From Panicum virgatum (lineage: Eukaryota > Streptophyta > Magnoliopsida > Poales > Poaceae): DNA of 64,000 nucleotides. Both the position numbers and the translations under genes were made by a program. The stretch covers positions 33,260,087-33,324,086 of the forward strand of contig NC_053149.1 of the NCBI RefSeq assembly GCF_016808335.1, read 5' to 3'. Below, in pieces: positions 1 through 11,699 of this stretch (the first letter of the stretch is position 1; each line of letters opens with the position of its first letter). Under the pieces are notes generated by a model. That model was not told the origin of the DNA. It made no database searches and was given only the letters and a program-made list of their open reading frames with translations.

Positions 1-2613
1 CCGCTGCTGCTCCATTCCCTACGGAGCGTCCTCCGATTTTACACTTTGCATAACTTTTCTATCGATTTTAGGTACTGGCAAGTCTCAACGACTGTCGACA
101 CAGTTCCACTCGCGGGGGCGCCGCCACTGCTTCGTTGCGGCGGCTATCGTTCATGGCGCACTGGATCCCCACCCGCATAGAGGGCACAACGGAAAAAATC
201 CCGTCCTCGCATCGATATTGCTCTTCCTCGTTACCATCGCCTCTGCTAGCCCCTAGCGGCGGCGCGGCGTGCTAGTCCGGTGACCCCCGCCACTCCTCCC
301 CACCCTCCAGCATGGCTTCCACGGCTTCACCAGGCTCGCCGCCGAGGCGATTCTGTCCCAGCCCTCGGGAGTGTTCGCTCCTTGCAGCTATTTCGATTCC
401 CTGGCGACAACTGATGGTTCTCCATCGCGGTGCACGTGTACATGCACGGGAGCTCAACAAATAAAATTCACTTGGTGTAATCGATCTTGTCTTTTATCCT
501 ATTTCATTGCGTAGAAGGAAGTGCAGATAGATTAGCAAGTGAATCCCCTCCCCCGATTCCATTGATTTCCTCTTATTTGTCATCCCGTACATGGATCTCA
601 TAATTTCCTCTCTGTTTCCTACTTCCGGTAGTTATTGTTTTACTGTAGAAATAAAATTAGAGATGAGTAAGTGAATGGCTTCCCAAATCAACTTGATGAA
701 GTTGTTGTAAACCAAGCTTTTTGTGATGATATTCTTGGCACACCTTTTTTTTGAAAAAAATAAATACAGACTTATCGTAAACCACATGTGGATGGACATA
801 TTCTAGTAAATCAGTTACAAAGTTCCTGTATGCCACAGTTGATGGATTTTTAATATTAGTAGGCATGGATTCTAGTAACTCATATGTAAAGGACCGATTA
901 TGGTAACTCATTCCCAGAAGGCATGGATTCTTGTAATTCATATGTCACATGCATGATCAAGAACATACAACAGAAGTGGTTTTTCTCTACTAAGCGTGTG
1001 AAGACACATTGACATAGATGCTGCCAGCTACGTGTCTAAGCTCTGTTTTTATCTGTTTCTGTTGCAAAGCCTTAAATTAGTTCCATATTTTCAGATTTAT
1101 ATTGGACAAAAGAGCTGATATAGTTAACAGAGTCAAAGATTTAACTATTAGTCCCAGTTACCTAGCGATAGGTTTGCTTGGAGTATATAGAGTTATTCTT
1201 AAATATTTCGAAGTATAATGAAAGCTCTCTGGAGTGCTCATATTATCTACTCCTGATCCTTTCATGACGATGTTTTAGGAGATGAAACCTCGGTGTCAAA
1301 TGCAGTGGGATTCGGCCTTTCTCCACTATGATTCCATCTATTTCTAGGTACAGGCAGCTTTAGTAGTTTATGTACCAGGCTGCATTACTTTTACCTTTTA
1401 GGTAACAAATGTATTGTTGAATGATTGATCGCTCATATACTAGTTTACCATGCTTCTTAGTACACAATTCTTGTAATTTTCTAGACCTTCATTGATCCTG
1501 TACAATGCTAAATTAACCATATAATTTGCTACTTTCTTTGAATTGTGCCGATTTCATCAGGTTCTTTTATTGTGGTTGATTTTATGGACTTGGGTCTAAG
1601 TAGCACGAAACTAAAAGTTTTTTTATTAGGAAATGTTATAGAAAATTTATGGATCCATGTTACTTACTTGCCAAGAGTTTTCTTTCTAGTAAATCGAAGT
1701 CAGCAATTTACGTCAATCAAGTTGGACCCTGAATGTTATTATAGTAAATTCATAGATTCATGTCAATTACTTATCATTAATTTTTCTCTCATGCAGATCA
1801 TAATTAGAAAATTATGTTAGTCATTGTTGTGGTACTGTAAGTTTGACAGATGATTTACACGGTGCATTTGTGCCCGTGAGCTTATTTCCTTCCATTACAG
1901 TACTCATAATAATAGTTTACCATAGCTTTCCATTTAGTTGCGTAGTAGGAAGCTTAAGTCAGATTCAGGGTGAACACTGTAATAGTTTTGTGAAGCCTCA
2001 TTTCCTATTTGATGACCTAAATAATTAATATATTGTTTAACATTGTCCTTATTATTGGTGAGTTTAGGTAATGAGACCTGGGAAAAATACCAACCATCAG
2101 TGCACCTACATTTGAGAGCAGCAGACAAGCATGGTGATTCTGTTAGTGCTCTGTGTTGGAGTGGCGCCAGCGCCAGATAGAATGTGCAAGCAAGCAATCT
2201 AGATTTGGGAGGGATTATTATAGTAATTTTGAATACAAATATTTCATTGTGGTAACTCGGTTGTGGTATTTATTCTGACATTGTAGTAAACTAAATACTC
2301 CATTGTGGTAAATGCAAGCACATGATCATGGATTACAAGAAACTGAGCGTCATGTAGTAAATTAGTTACGCCATTGGATTACAAGGAAGCAAAGCCTGGT
2401 TTTTGTATATCATATTCTACACTGCCATAGACGTGTAACGGATTTTATCGTAACATCAGAATCTAGTTATAGTAACTACCTCATGCTAATTATCGTAATT
2501 GTTTTACGGTAATTTAGTCTAGTAATTATAGTAACTTCATTGACTTTCAAAAGGTTCGTCTATTCTGGTAATTTCAATTTTTTTAAAAAAACTCGTAGTA
2601 TATGGGAACCAGG
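1..2613. other. Intergenic DNA, no gene recognised
   Basis: The first ~480 bases are GC-rich with no convincing reading frame. The rest is AT-rich and stop-rich on both strands. Visible structure is limited to short diverged direct repeats: a ~29-base segment ending in CATATGT occurs near 859-888 and 915-946, and another near 1635-1665 is echoed at 1741-1775. From about 2218 to 2580 a short GTAA-containing motif (TAGTAA, TGGTAA, TCGTAA) recurs about a dozen times. This may be the decayed flank of a transposon, but I cannot name it. Confidence 0.5.
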
Positions 2614-3222
2614 CACTACTAGAAAACGGGCCTTGGGCACCGGCTGAGAAGGGCCAAAGGCACCGGTTTTCCAACCGGGACAAGCCTCGCCTTAAGACAC
2701 CGGGTTTTTCAACCAGTGCCTTAGGCTTCCATTAGTACCGGTTGGAAATATTCTTTGGCCTCTTAAATCACGCAAAATATTCTTTGGCTGGGATTTGAAC
2801 CCACGACCTCTAGCCTCACGTGCTGCTCCTTTACCATCTCAACTACACAGCAGTTCTGATTGAGAAGGAGATATTTTCCTTTTAAAGTAACTCATGTATG
2901 AGCCTAAGGTACCAGTTGGTAATACAAACCGGTACCTAAGGCTTCTAAGGTACCGGTTGGTAATATCAACCGGTACCTAAGGCTCGTCTATCAGTACCGG
3001 TTGGTGGTACCACCCGGTACCAATGTAAAAGTTACCACCCGTTACCTATGATGAGCCTTAGGTACTGGTTGATAATACCAACCGGTACCTAAGGCTCTTC
3101 TATAAATTCCATCCACCCCAAAAGTACCGGTATGAAAATGAACCGGTACCTATGCTAGTATAGGTACCGGTTCATCTTCATACCGTTACTTTTGGGGTGG
3201 ACCTAAGGTTTGTTTTGTAGTG
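2614..3222. mobile_element. Non-autonomous CACTA element (609 bp)
   Basis: The left end reads CACTACTAGAAAA and the right end TTTTGTAGTG, which are inverted CACTA termini. The element is flanked by a perfect 3-bp target-site duplication AGG at 2611-2613 and 3223-3225, the size known for CACTA transposons. The interior consists of many subterminal repeats around the core GGTACCGGTT in both orientations and has no coding capacity, so it would depend on a transposase in trans. It shares its repeat family with the element at 10425-11008. A tRNA-like segment lies inside on the minus strand. Confidence 0.93.
2785..2850 (-). other. tRNA-like segment inside CACTA
   Basis: On the minus strand this stretch resembles the A-box to B-box part of a tRNA gene. 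TAGTTGAGATGG fits the Pol III A-box consensus TRGYNNARNNGG at every fixed position. GGTTCAAATCC, inside a GGG...CCC stem, fits the B-box GWTCRANNC. No full acceptor stem is visible, so a functional tRNA is unlikely. A related module sits in the sister element at 10568-10633 and a more distant one at 17501-17563. Confidence 0.6.
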
Positions 3223-4185
3223 AGGCACGAAGGTACCATGGCGAACAGCCTCACGGCTCGCCGGAGTTCCGGTAGGCATTAAATGGACGCAAGGCAGTAA
3301 ATGAGGAACGCGCTCAGCTCGCTGGCTAGCTACTTTGGCTCAGCTGCTGTGGAGGCACGGCTGAAGCCTCTGGAGGCGTGGGTCACGGGGGTGGGAACGG
3401 GGACCCTGGTGGCTAATCATAGGTGACATGTGGACTGGCTACGAAATAACTATTCTATAACCGACCACAAAATATACTATCCATATATATGACAGAACTA
3501 ATCCCTACTCTAGATATGAAATAGGCTGTTCCGTGCCCGAGCCAACCCAGCCACACGGTTCCCCGAGCCTACCTCCCTAGTCCCGACGCGCGTGCGCCCG
3601 GCGTCCGTTTTTCTCCTGCGGCTGGTTTTCCTTGGTCCCTGGCTCTCCTAGTCGCCCACGTCTCGCGAGTAGTTGTGGACCGTGCTCACGTCGCGTCTGA
3701 CCACCGCCGATGGAGTCTGCGTCTCTGCGACCGGGCGGCCCTCTCGCCGGAGTATGCGGCCCCGTCCCTAGCTCCGTCAACTCCCATCCCTAGCTCTCCC
3801 CCCTGGGGTCCTTCGCGTACTCTCGCTCGAGCCCCGTCCCTGGCTCTCAAGAGTCAAGAGCCGGCCGCACCCCGTGCTGCCGATTCTCTGATTGATCGAC
3901 CTGACGATGAGAGGTACAGTAAAATCGATCTGTTAACCTCCCTAGCGGTAATCCTCGTAAAACTCCGTCTCCTTTGATGAAAGAACGTATAATATAACCT
4001 GCCTGCAGCAAGCATGTCTTCTTCGCATTGGTTCTTTGTTTGAAATGATGGTGGAAAATAGGTGTCGAGACCGTCGCCGGAGTCTGCCATCTCTCGCTTC
4101 CGTGAAGCCACGGACGCTATGCCGTGAACGAGGCCTGCGGCAGTCTGGGTCGCTTCGTCGGCGTGCAAGGCCCGATCAACGCAAT
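3223..4185. other. Intergenic DNA, no gene recognised
   Basis: Moderately GC-rich sequence, including 3540-3980 where short overlapping frames exist on both strands. Their composition (Pro, Arg, Ser, Ala) is what GC-rich non-coding DNA gives. No domain, splice pattern or terminal repeat was recognised. Confidence 0.5.
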
Positions 4186-4201
4186 TGCCGCGAGAGAGAG
4201 C

Positions 4202-4477
4202 CGGCCACCTGCAGCGCAGCGTACCTTGGCAGCCATGGCAGATTTGAGCTTCAAGGAGTCTATCCAGGCCTATGCAATGGAGCAAGGGCTGCTGTTTATG
4301 CCTAGAGTTGGCAAGTTCTACAATGGCATGCCGGTGTATGAGTTTGGCACTGTTAGCATTTGCATAGACTCTGTGAAGGGACTATTGTATGCACAACGTC
4401 AAGAGGGAATTAAGAGATGGAGTGCTGTAACTCTTACAGAATTGATGGAAATGGACCGAAAGGGAAGATCATGCTAA
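4202..4477 (+). pseudogene. C-terminal fragment of TFIP11/STIPL1-like splicing factor
   Basis: The last ~90 codons before the stop at 4477 read like the C-terminus of plant tuftelin-interacting protein 11 (NTR1/STIPL1), a G-patch protein acting in spliceosome disassembly. Key recognisable blocks are MADLSFKESIQAYAMEQ, LLFMPRVGKFYNGMPVYEFG and VSICIDSVKGLLYAQ, ending in a TELMEM-like tail. The G-patch and the large central region are absent upstream: the frame turns into low-complexity sequence just before the MADLSF block. The frame is open but only about a tenth of the usual protein, so this is a gene fragment rather than a gene. It lies near kinase and MCM2 fragments on the opposite strand, suggesting transposon-mediated capture or piecemeal duplication. 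Family assignment is from memory of the motif. Confidence 0.65.
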
Positions 4478-5652
4478 TAGATCACCTAGGCTTGGAGTCC
4501 AATTCAATTTTGTACCTGTTGTATAAAACTCTTAAATGATTTCAATGCATTAGCTTTTTTGAGCTTTCACTCTGTTAAAGATGAAAGGCTTGATGGGCAT
4601 GATATTGCTGTATTCTCGGTGTGTTGCCGATATTTATGCTACTGCCATCAACATGAGTTCAGTTCTTATTCTTGATGAATTTATGTATATATACTCTTGT
4701 CAACTGTTGCTTTGACAAACCTGAACTACCTTACTCCAGGAGAATTGCTGTTGGGTAGCTTTTATTGATTATGTTTAAAATTTAAATACTTATAAGGTAT
4801 AAAACTGGTAATAGCTTTTTTTCAGGAAATCTATTGTTTGTGTGCAAAAGAAAAACAGTAAGATGGTTTTTGTTTAACTCATGCCCACCTGGAATCCTGG
4901 ACATTCACATTATAACTGCTGGTCATTCAGGTAAGGTAGCCACCTATTCAAATATGTTACCAATTTGTTGTTAATGAAAACAGTCATGTTAATATGTCCT
5001 ATAGTCCAGGATGTTCATTTCATTGGCTCTGGTTATTTCCAAGTTGTTCCTCATTAACTCGAGTTCCTGGTAGGGCTGCTCTATAGAGGAATATTGAATT
5101 ATGGATGCAGTAGTTCGATGCCAATGTAAGTGAGCTATCTTCTGCTATTAACTGATTTTTTATTTCTTTCTTTGGTTTGTAGACTGGTGGAACTAGTACA
5201 TCGTAGAAACCCATGAACTTTGTAGTAGAAAAGCAATAAATGGATCTAGCTCTGGGAAGACAAAGTTCTGAAGTGACCTGTAATTTCTGGATTGGCTTGT
5301 TCAGCAAGATGTGTAAAATTTGATTTGATGTTAGTATATTTACAGTATAGTCAGCTGTTCACAGGTTGTTTTTTATGCTTTATTCCTTAACATCATTATG
5401 ATGCATATCTGAAGATTAGAAAACGGAGATTTGGTCCTGTAGCCTGTGATGCCGTTTGAAACTTCTTGAGCTGAGCCATTTGAATCAATATGTGATTTTT
5501 AAGTGGCACTTGTATAATCAAACTAGGATGATATATATACAAACTGACACGCCTACAATGTGCTAAATCACCAGGAAAAATAAGAAATGCTCCTTCCAAT
5601 TTACAGCCCATTTTTTCTTAGGCATCTGGTCCTTCAACTTGCTGATTTTTCA
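4478..5652. other. Flanking non-coding DNA
   Basis: AT-rich sequence between the TFIP11-like fragment and the kinase fragment. The first part may be the 3' flank carried along with the TFIP11-like piece. No reading frame with coding character was seen on either strand. Confidence 0.5.
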
Positions 5653-7034
5653 TCAGGGGCTCTCCTCTACAACAGTGCTACCAGCTACAGCAAGTGTGGA
5701 CAACAGTGAGTTGCTCAATGCAGGAGACAAACTAAACTGGACCGGCTCTACTGTCCAGACTTTCAGCTCCATGACGTCTATGATCAGGCCAGGCCTCATG
5801 ATCTTATCACCAACGGCACACTCACCCTTTAACATCTAGGCAACCATTGACATCCATGGGCCTGATCTTAGGCCTATCCTGGGTCCACAGAAGCCCTATT
5901 TTCAGCAACTGACGCGCTTTCTCGGTGCCAAAATCACACTTCAGGGTCCTGTCAATGAAGCTCTCAAGATCACCGGACTCATAGAGCATCCATACCTGAC
6001 AGGATAGCAGAAATTTCTGATTTCAGATGCTTTAAATCAAAATCTAAGATATAATAGCACTAGCACCTCAGGTATTGTGAAGCTAGCAAATTTCATTTTT
6101 TGAGACCACACTAGCAAGTTTCTTAAAGTATGTCCATTTGTACTTCTATAAACTAAGTAAATTTCTCACAGATCACCAACTTTAAGAATTAGAACAATAT
6201 CTAAAAACTTGGAACACAGCCGATGACTCAATGGCTGCTTTAAATAATTGTTAGCAACACAGAAAGGGCACCTTCCTTGAACTTTCCTTGGATTTCTTCC
6301 AACTCTAACAAGTAGATTGTGCGTGTCCCTGTCTAATATGTGATTATGTAAATGCAAAATTGGCTATAGGACACTGAATCATTCATGTAAACAGTACAGG
6401 ATATGCCTGGTCTGATTCCTCATGGTCTAATTGGATAATCCAAATAGTAGCATGTCTGTACTATGGTTCTTTGACATAAACGATGGTTCTGTGTAGTTTG
6501 TTGTCTAAACTTGCTAGAGAATCATACAGTAGTGATTGATAACCATATTCAAATAAATTTGCAAAACATATCAACCTTAAATGGCTAAACCTTTATCGAG
6601 ATGAATCTTAACCTTTTCTAGGAGGAACTGCTAGTCAAGAGGTAAGCTGGGATCAGTGTGGCATCTGCCACTGACAATCTCCAGCAGCAGTACACCAAAG
6701 CTGTAGACATCGGCCTTTTTGGTTAGCTGCCCTCGGATTGCATACTCCGAAGCAAGATATCCTCTGACAAACGAAATATACGTCAACTCTGTTTACCTGA
6801 TCATATGGTATATCTGCAACATCAAAGAGGCATGGACATCAACAGGAAGTGAGCCACTACTTACAATGTCCCTGCAACCCTTGTGCTGATATGTGTCATG
6901 TTGCCTGGGAAGAACTTTGTCACCCAAAGTCTGCTATCTTGGGGCTGAGGTTTCTGTCAAGGAGAATGTTGCTTGCTTTGATCTCACGGTGGACAATTGG
7001 TGGCCGGATTTCTTCGTGAAGGTATGTGAAATCA
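5653..7034 (-). pseudogene. Receptor-like cytoplasmic kinase pseudogene (CRPK1-like)
   Basis: Three exon-like blocks on the minus strand encode the C-lobe of a plant Ser/Thr kinase. Block 1 (about 7034-6866) has the catalytic loop [14 protein letters not shown], where HRD is changed to HRE, and the activation-loop start KIADFG. One base is missing just after DFG, so the frame hits a stop. Block 2 (about 6765-6620) contains [20 protein letters not shown] and [13 protein letters not shown]; the APE motif reads SEY-type. It also has an in-frame stop after the LPLD stretch. Block 3 (about 5998-5653) holds the αF-αI region, with YESGDLESFIDRTLK, KARQLLKIGLLWTQD and a tail ending in STLAVAGST. Blocks are separated by intron-like sequence with GT/AG borders, so this derives from genomic DNA, not an mRNA copy. 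The N-lobe is missing. It resembles cold-responsive protein kinase 1-like proteins. Confidence 0.8.
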
Positions 7035-7097
7035 AGGATGAATACATTCAACAACTTTCTTAATAATAGGCACTGGTTACATGGCTTGCAACTATGC

Positions 7098-7735
<638 letters not shown>

Positions 7736-8445
7736 AGTACTTATGTGAGATATTGTACATTAGCATATCGAATTGTATCAAGAGATTGAAGAGTAAAATA
7801 ACAAATCCTTTGCCCAATCCTTGGATCCCTGGACGAAAATCAATGCACGGAAATCTAGTGGATTCGGAATCGGTAGCAGTACCTTCAATGATGTTTCTTC
7901 ACGGATCTAGCACCGGCATCCCTGGAACCAGTTTAGCAGCCTTGCTCTATCTGCCCTCCATGGAATTTGCAGCCGATCCCATTCTTACCACGGCTCTGCA
8001 TGGCTCTTGCAGCCGGTCCACCCATTTCTCCACGAATCATCTCTCATCCATCGATCTACAGGCTCAGGGATCAGGACGAATTATGTGGCACATTTTTCAC
8101 AAAACGAATAACTCGAATTCAATCAATGAGGATCTAAAGCACAAAGGCCATACCACGAGCCTGATTAATGACGTCCACCGCCCAGGTGGTTCTTGACGGC
8201 ACTTCAGCATCCTATGTACGAAACGGAGCAGGCATTGGAAATAGGAGATGGCAGGGATGCGCTCGTGGGCTCACCAACGACAAACGCCGGTGGAATCAGC
8301 GACAGCTGGTGACCGAATCCCCCATGGCGGCTGCTCCTTCGCGCATTGGAGACTGGAGAGAGCTTCTGTTGGGGAGGTGCCAAGAGGTCGTCGAAGCTGC
8401 AGAGGCCGCCACGCGAGCTCGCCGGGAGCCGGCGGTGCAGCCTCG
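7736..8445. other. Unassigned sequence beside MCM2 fragment
   Basis: The part next to 7735 would be intron upstream of the MCM2 block. From about 7820 to 8160 there is an open plus-strand frame (7753-8196, about 147 codons) of mixed composition without recognisable domains; it may be another captured fragment. No confident gene. Confidence 0.35.
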
Positions 8446-8620
8446 CCGGGGCGGCGCAGGGTCCCGCCGGGGCAGCGCAGGCGGTGCAGGTTCTCGGCGG
8501 GGCAGCACAGGAGCTGGCGGCGAATGGCGTCGCCGGGTCGGCACAGGAGCCAGCAGCACAGGGCGTTGCCGGGGCGGCGCGGGAGCCGGGGGCGTAGGAT
8601 CGCGCCGGTGCGGCACGGGG
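8446..8620. repeat. GC-rich imperfect minisatellite
   Basis: A core close to GCCGGGGCGGCGCAGG recurs five or six times at roughly 33-36-base spacing with interspersed GCAGGAG variants. All the overlapping long frames here on both strands are explained by the lack of A/T-rich stop codons in this repeat, so none is called as a gene. Confidence 0.6.
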
Positions 8621-8934
8621 AGGAGCAGTGGGAGAAATTGGAAACTGATTCGTCCTCCCACGATCCATCAGGCTGGCGGAGGGAAAAAAACGACGGAGGG
8701 TGGGCACCGGCGAAGAGCATATAAAAATCGGACGGGGGAGGAAGCGAGCTCGGTGCGGGTGTCGGGTGGGAGCTGGGCTGGCTCGGGTACTGAAGTATTA
8801 TTCGGTGCCCAGGGAACTGGGTACAATAGATGTACTATATATATATTAGATAAAATTTATGATAAATTTTTTATGTATTTTAAAATGAATAGGCACACAT
8901 TAGAGATTTTAGGCCGAAATTATGGTGGATCTGT

Positions 8935-9080
8935 CTGGCGAAAGTGGATGGCAATACATACTCGGAACAGGTGATTGTCATGCAAGACATTTTGAAGCTG
9001 CCAATGAAATGGGTACGCAAAGGAGAAAGACCGGCAGATGACAAGTACGTTTCCTTAAGGGAACTCATCATTCGACAAAG
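8935..9080 (+). other. Short coding-like stretch, unrecognised
   Basis: The plus strand reads KVDGNTYSEQVIVMQDILK, then LPMKWVRKGERPADDKY followed by SLRELI in one frame for about 48 codons. The amino-acid make-up is that of a soluble protein, unlike its surroundings, and codons are unbiased. It has no start, no stop context and no known domain that I can name, so it is probably a broken piece of a gene or transposon protein. Confidence 0.35.
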
Positions 9081-9478
9081 TTCAAAGTAAATCAAGACAG
9101 CCTATGGTAGTTTATCTAATAAGACATTTTGGCTCTGAATGGGACATGTAAACCAGCTGTGAAACCATTCACTATGTTTTTAATTTATTTCGAGGATTTC
9201 CCTTACTAAGGTATACAATTTTAATTCCAATGTAGGTCATCTCGAATCCCACAATAATTTAGACTTCGAAATAATGTTGATGCTCCCACGCAATCAGATT
9301 TTCAGTGTGTCTATTATGTGCCAACTGACTCTAGTACTATAGGCGGCGTCCCTACCCCGTTTGTTGCGCAGGGGTGCATATGCACAAATTATCAGCCTGG
9401 GCCCTCAGGTCAGCTGCTCATTTGGCAGGCCGGGACTGGTCATATCTTTTGTTGAGCGCACCAATTCGTCTGTCAGTA

Positions 9479-9668
9479 AGGATGGAAATGGATCGGATTC
9501 GCACGGATACGGATTCGGATATCTCGGATAACCATATTTGTGTTTCCTTCCAATTTCCATCCCTTAAAATGGAAATGGATCGGATTCGTACGGATACGAA
9601 TTCGGATATCTCAAATATTTTCGGATATCTATTTTTCTGTTTCCTTACCGTTTGCATCCCTATCAGCT
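9479..9668. repeat. MITE-like repeat with two ~90-bp units
   Basis: Two near-identical segments starting GGAAATGGATCGGATTCG lie in tandem at about 9484 and 9570. Each includes GGATACG and GGATATCT motifs. The left edge AGGATGGAAATGG and the right edge GTTTGCATCCCT are loosely inverted, which recalls grass hAT-type MITEs ending in AGGGATG. Flanking 8-mers are only partly alike, so the target-site duplication is not certain. Confidence 0.45.
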
Positions 9669-9679
9669 AATTCCCGGTT

Positions 9680-10113
9680 CGTCTATTGGCCCCGTCAATG
9701 GGCGATATATAGCTATGACGCGATGACTCTACTGTCGATGAAGGTCCTTCGCAAGTGGAACGGGCAAAAGTGTCGCGGACCAAGCAGAAAGTGCAGGAGA
9801 GAGTATCTTGCAGGCAGAGGACAGTTGGGCCTATGACTAGGAGCCGGTATGGGCCGGGCGGAGGATGCGCGGGCTGTGCTGGGAGAAAAGAAAAAGTGGG
9901 AGGAAGAAGTGGAAAAGATGGAAAAGGCTGCCACGGTCCATGGGACAAAAGAAAACGGCAAAGGGAGAGAGAGACCAAACTAATTTAAATTTGAGCGAAT
10001 TTAATTTGGTTCGAATGCACAGACAGTTAAAATGATGTTGCTTACATGAATGCACAAGATCTAATAATTCCTATATTTCTTTTTTGTCGATTTACTGTTA
10101 AATGCTCTAAATT
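9680..10113 (-). mobile_element. LTR fragment, inner part (split by CACTA)
   Basis: Read on the minus strand together with 13320-13412, this gives a sequence beginning TGTAACACCC, followed by AT-rich sequence and then GC-rich grass LTR-like sequence with GGCCCA motifs. The same start and overall layout are seen at 44834 onward. TGTAACACCC is a frequent start of grass LTRs. The CACTA at 10114-13319 separates the two parts. No protein-coding content. Confidence 0.4.
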
Positions 10114-10424
10114 TACTAATACAAAATAGATTTTAGGGGTGGGTAAAAATTTATTTTTAAGGACGGACGTGATATCCGCCCCTAGTTGTCACTCTTACAA
10201 ATGTTACTTCTAGGGGCGGATAAAACAACCACCCCTAAAAATGAATTTGCAGGGGCGGGTCATGAGACAACCCACCCATACAAATAAAAAAATAAAAAAA
10301 AATTGGTGGCCAAGCACTCGGCGCGCGTGCCGCGCAACGCTGCCGTCGCCATGCGTGCCGGAGGCCGAGCACGCGCCCTGCCAGGCCACCGCGCGTCGCA
10401 TGGCATAGCCGCCGTGCGCGCTGG

Positions 10425-11008
10425 CACTACAAGAAAAAGTGCCAAAGGCACCAGTTGGTGATGCCCTTTGGTACCGGTTTCTTGAACCGGTACCCCGAAA
10501 GCGGTACTAAAGGCACCGGGTAAAATAACCGATACCTAAGGCCTTCAAAATCACGTAAAATATTCTTTGGCTGGGATTTGGACCCACGACCTCTAGCCTC
10601 GAGCGCTGCCCCTTTACCATCTCAACTACACAGCAATTCTGATTGAGAAGGAGATATTTTCCATTTAAAGTAACTCATATATGAGGCTAAGGTACCAGTT
10701 GGTAATACAAACCGGTATCTAAGGCTTCTAAGATACAGGTTGGTAATATTAACCGGTACCTAAGGCTCGTCTATTGGTACCGGTTGGTGATACCACCCGA
10801 TACTAATGTAAAAATTACCACCCGATACCTATAGAGGGCCTTAGGTACCGGTTGATAATACCAACCGATACCTAAGGCTCATTCATAAATTCCATCCACC
10901 TCAAAAATACCGGTATGAAGATGAACCGGTACCTATGCTGGCATAGGTACCGGTTCATTTTCATACTAGTACTTTTGGGGTGGACCTAAGCCTTGTTTTC
11001 TAGTAGTG
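10425..11008. mobile_element. Nested non-autonomous CACTA (584 bp)
   Basis: Termini CACTACAAGAAAAA and TTTTCTAGTAGTG are inverted; the duplication TGG is present at 10422-10424 and 11009-11011. The interior is a close relative of the element at 2614-3222, with GGTACCGGTT-type subterminal repeats and the same embedded tRNA-like block. It sits inside the larger CACTA of another family, so it inserted later. Confidence 0.93.
10568..10633 (-). other. tRNA-like segment inside nested CACTA
   Basis: This is the sister of 2785-2850. The minus-strand A-box TAGTTGAGATGG is unchanged, while the B-box has one mismatch (GGTCCAAATCC). Like its sister it lacks a full acceptor stem. Confidence 0.55.
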
Positions 11009-11668
11009 TGGAGACCGGGGTGCAAGCCAGCAGACTAGGCCGCCGCCGTGCGTGCTGGAGGGCGGGGCATCAGGCCGCCGCCCTTGCACGCCGCCAGCGC
11101 CGCGTTGGAAGCTGCAACACCTGCAAGCACAGGAAGGCAAGCTGGATTTCATGGAAGGGAAAGCACCTGCAAGCACAGGAAGCCACCTCTGCCGGCTGCG
11201 GTCACACCCACGCCGCTCCGCGAACGATCGAAGCTCCGCCCCACCGCTGCGTGCGCCGAGGCCACAACGCCCCCCGCGTGCACGAGTGCTGCTCGCCGGT
11301 GCTGCAGGAGGCTAGACCCCAAGCTGCGAGGTTTTCTGGGTAAGTGAGAGAGAGAAGGAGGAGAGAGACGAGGGACAGAGACAGGAGAGAAATGAGGATA
11401 AGGGAGGGGTGGCCACTGAGAGAAATAGATAAGGCTGTCTGTACTCGTCATACTCTATTTCCATCATCTAAAAGGAATATTCTGTCCTGGTCATCAAAAT
11501 TCCATCTTCTCAATCCAGTTTTCCCGCACCCGTTCATACTCTACATCCATCCTCTATTCCAACTACCCAAGCATAGGCCCATGTGTCAGAATATTTTTTT
11601 AACCCCACCCGGCCACCCCCCGCCCCCTCCGGCCCTGTCTCTCTGCCTCGCCTCGCTCCCTCCACCTC

Positions 11669-11699
<31 letters not shown>

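Noticed and set aside
2785..2850. Functional tRNA gene
   Set aside because: No acceptor stem or convincing anticodon arm; it is repeated within transposons, so it is listed only as tRNA-like.
8168..8974. 268-codon open frame on + and several on -
   Set aside because: Explained by the GC-rich imperfect repeat at 8446-8620.
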